From assembly GCF_036898095.1 (NCBI RefSeq), contig NC_090751.1:88445604-88509603 (forward strand): 64,000 nt of DNA. The letters run 5' to 3'. This document shows, piece after piece, positions 62,156 to 64,000 of the stretch. Every line of letters starts with the position of its first letter. The first letter of the stretch is position 1. Below the pieces are notes generated by a model. The model did no database searches and was not told the DNA's origin. It was given only the letters and a program-made list of their open reading frames with translations. Both the position numbers and the translations under genes were made by a program. This DNA is from Palaemon carinicauda (taxonomy: Eukaryota > Arthropoda > Malacostraca > Decapoda > Palaemonidae).

Positions 62156-64000
62156 TCTACTACTGCCGTCTCAATATAGAAGGCCTGGGTCTCAGAATTA
62201 TGACGTCACGGCCGGCGTCTTTACCGAGTTCTCTATTGCTAACATACTTATCCTCATCTATTTTTTTTTCTGTTCCTTTAACAGTATCGACTACCTACGT
62301 TCATCTAACACCAGGTATGGTGCTTTTCTAAATATAATGAATCTTGCTACAAACCTGTTGAAATAGTTATTTCTGTTTTTATCCATTTATGTTACTTCAT
62401 AAATTCATCAAGTATTGACCTGGACTAGGGCAGAGAATTATTTTTTCACCCTATTATCAGGTTGAAATAATAATAATAATGATAATAATAGTAATATTTT
62501 TTCACCTCATTGTCATGATACTGTAATGATAATAATACAGCAATACATTTTTCACCTCGTTATCATACTATAATACTAACAATAGTCCCACTCTTGAAAG
62601 CCTAAAATTTTATTAAAGTAGTAATCTACGACATACATGAAACATATTACACACATCAAGACAGCATTTTAAGGGAAATTACAAACAATTCATAGCATTT
62701 CAAAATGACATATTGAAGTAGGGACAAACTTTCCTGCAAAATTACCTTAGTTGTCAAGTGTTGAAAGTTTTCTCTTTTTAATTTTTTTCATGACTCTTTG
62801 TGTTGTTGTAACACTTTGTAAATAATATATTGGCCAGAGGCCAGATACACATCCTAAGTAGTGTACTTACTGATCTACCACATGACCAAATTTCATTCAC
62901 ATTAAAAGACTTTACCTGAAAATTTAAGAAACAAATACTTTTCGGACAAAGTACACTTACTTTTATCAATTATCCATCTTGAAGGAATATAAATGGTTTT
63001 GTTACAGCTAAAAGGAAAAAAAGATTCTTATAAAATAAAATGAAATGACAATGGTTAACGATTAAAAAAGAAGAAATTGAAGTAAATTTCATGAAGGTAT
63101 TTATTCATATTGAAATCCCAAAATTCGTAGATTTTAATGTGATAACAGGAATTCACTGGTTTGACCTTTCAGTCGATTTCTTTTCTGCGAGTAAACAGTC
63201 CCTCTAACAACTCTAAATAACCAATCATTGACTTCCAACAGGGGAGGGAGGGAGAGGGAGGTGCAGAGAAATACTTTCCGGCAAAAAGTCCCATGATAGG
63301 AAATTAATTTTTATTCAATCGCCCTCTGCAAAGGATTCTATTTTCTTCAAAGAAATATATTTGAACATTTCATGTTCTATTAAAATAATTTGGTCCCCGG
63401 CTTCGCTTCTTGGATTATCACATCATTTTTCAGGCGTTAGCTATATTTTCCCTTGTCGTTTGTGGGTGGAAGGAAGCGGTAAATGTTGTATTGATATTTC
63501 TGACATGTAATAGTTTTTATAAACTAATCTTCGTGCATGACGTTAAAATTCCAAAAGCTTCAGTATTTAATAAATTATAAAAAATCACGCGAGACAGCAG
63601 CTAAGTTTGCAACTCCACACGTGACTGAACTTGTTAAAGTATCAAACCCGTTCAGTTCTTGTTCATTTTTCACACATCCATTTAGCGTTGCACCTTTTTT
63701 TTTTTTTTTTTTTTCCTTTTTTTTTTTTTTTTTTTGAAAAAGTTCTCAACTTCTTTAAAAATAATGATATTCTAGATATTAAGATCTATAGATTATGCTG
63801 ATACTTTAAAGTCACCAAAAAAAATATTTACTTTTTATCATTACTTGTAATATAAATTTGTTGCAAACATACGAATTCAAAAGAATCGTTTTCAGAATAG
63901 GAAATTCAATGTAAATTCTCCGTTTCTGATACCAGAAAAAGTTTCGATATTTTCGATTCTCGATTCCGAGTACTCGTCCCATCACTTATATATATATATA
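62156..64000. other. No recognisable gene; AT-rich end of window
   Basis: Short ORFs without family motifs. A (T)n tract with one interruption lies at about 63689-63736. The window ends in a TA run. Confidence 0.4.

Overview
This window is eukaryotic, transposon-dominated DNA. It has no operons or Shine-Dalgarno-led genes, many long microsatellites ((CT)n, (CA)n, (CTCA)n, (TA)n, (ATT)n), tRNA-derived SINEs, LINEs, an LTR element and many DIRS-type tyrosine-recombinase retrotransposons. A dispersed repeat carrying the phrase 'atagcccagtgaggaa', and the DIRS and SINE families, look like what I recall from decapod crustaceans, possibly a palaemonid prawn. That taxonomic guess rests on memory and is weak. 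I see no convincing host gene, only one low-confidence terminal exon at 187-305.

Layout. 1-10000: a broken DIRS element (DIRS-A, minus strand, about 596-3985) abuts the 3' end of a LINE whose two ORFs are both open (ORF1 7785-9608, ORF2 4081-7770, minus strand). 10350-12500: a second, different DIRS remnant (gag and the start of RT). 12871-15126: a 2.26-kb non-autonomous pogo/Tigger-like DNA transposon with TA flanks and an internal 0.53-kb tandem duplication. 15200-16866: a SINE, a 102-bp tandem duplication, and one arm of a 211-bp inverted repeat whose partner lies at 713-923.

18683-47215 is a nest of retroelements. An old dispersed repeat was split by DIRS-1 (18948-47067). DIRS-1 was split by DIRS-D (about 24101-38404, another DIRS family) and by DIRS-3 (38850-47024). 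DIRS-D was in turn split by DIRS-2 (29432-37390). DIRS-1, -2 and -3 are one family: zinc-binding Gag with RS-rich hexapeptide arrays, RT-RNase H with a YLDDW box, tyrosine recombinase, and inverted termini. The flanks rejoin cleanly at three family insertions, all at AAT^A with no target duplication. Every copy carries frameshifts, a deletion or lost catalytic residues.

47216-50782 is gene-poor with a SINE. 50788-56189 is a young Ty3/gypsy-like LTR retrotransposon: 110-bp LTRs differing at two positions, 5-bp duplication GTACC, tRNA-Leu-type primer site. Its single gag-pol frame is interrupted by one TGA just after the integrase catalytic core. 57308-57505 is a hAT-type MITE with a perfect 8-bp duplication. 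57965-62150 holds two more copies of the dispersed repeat, two decayed LINE fragments and long (CT)n/(TA)n arrays. The last 1.8 kb shows nothing recognisable.
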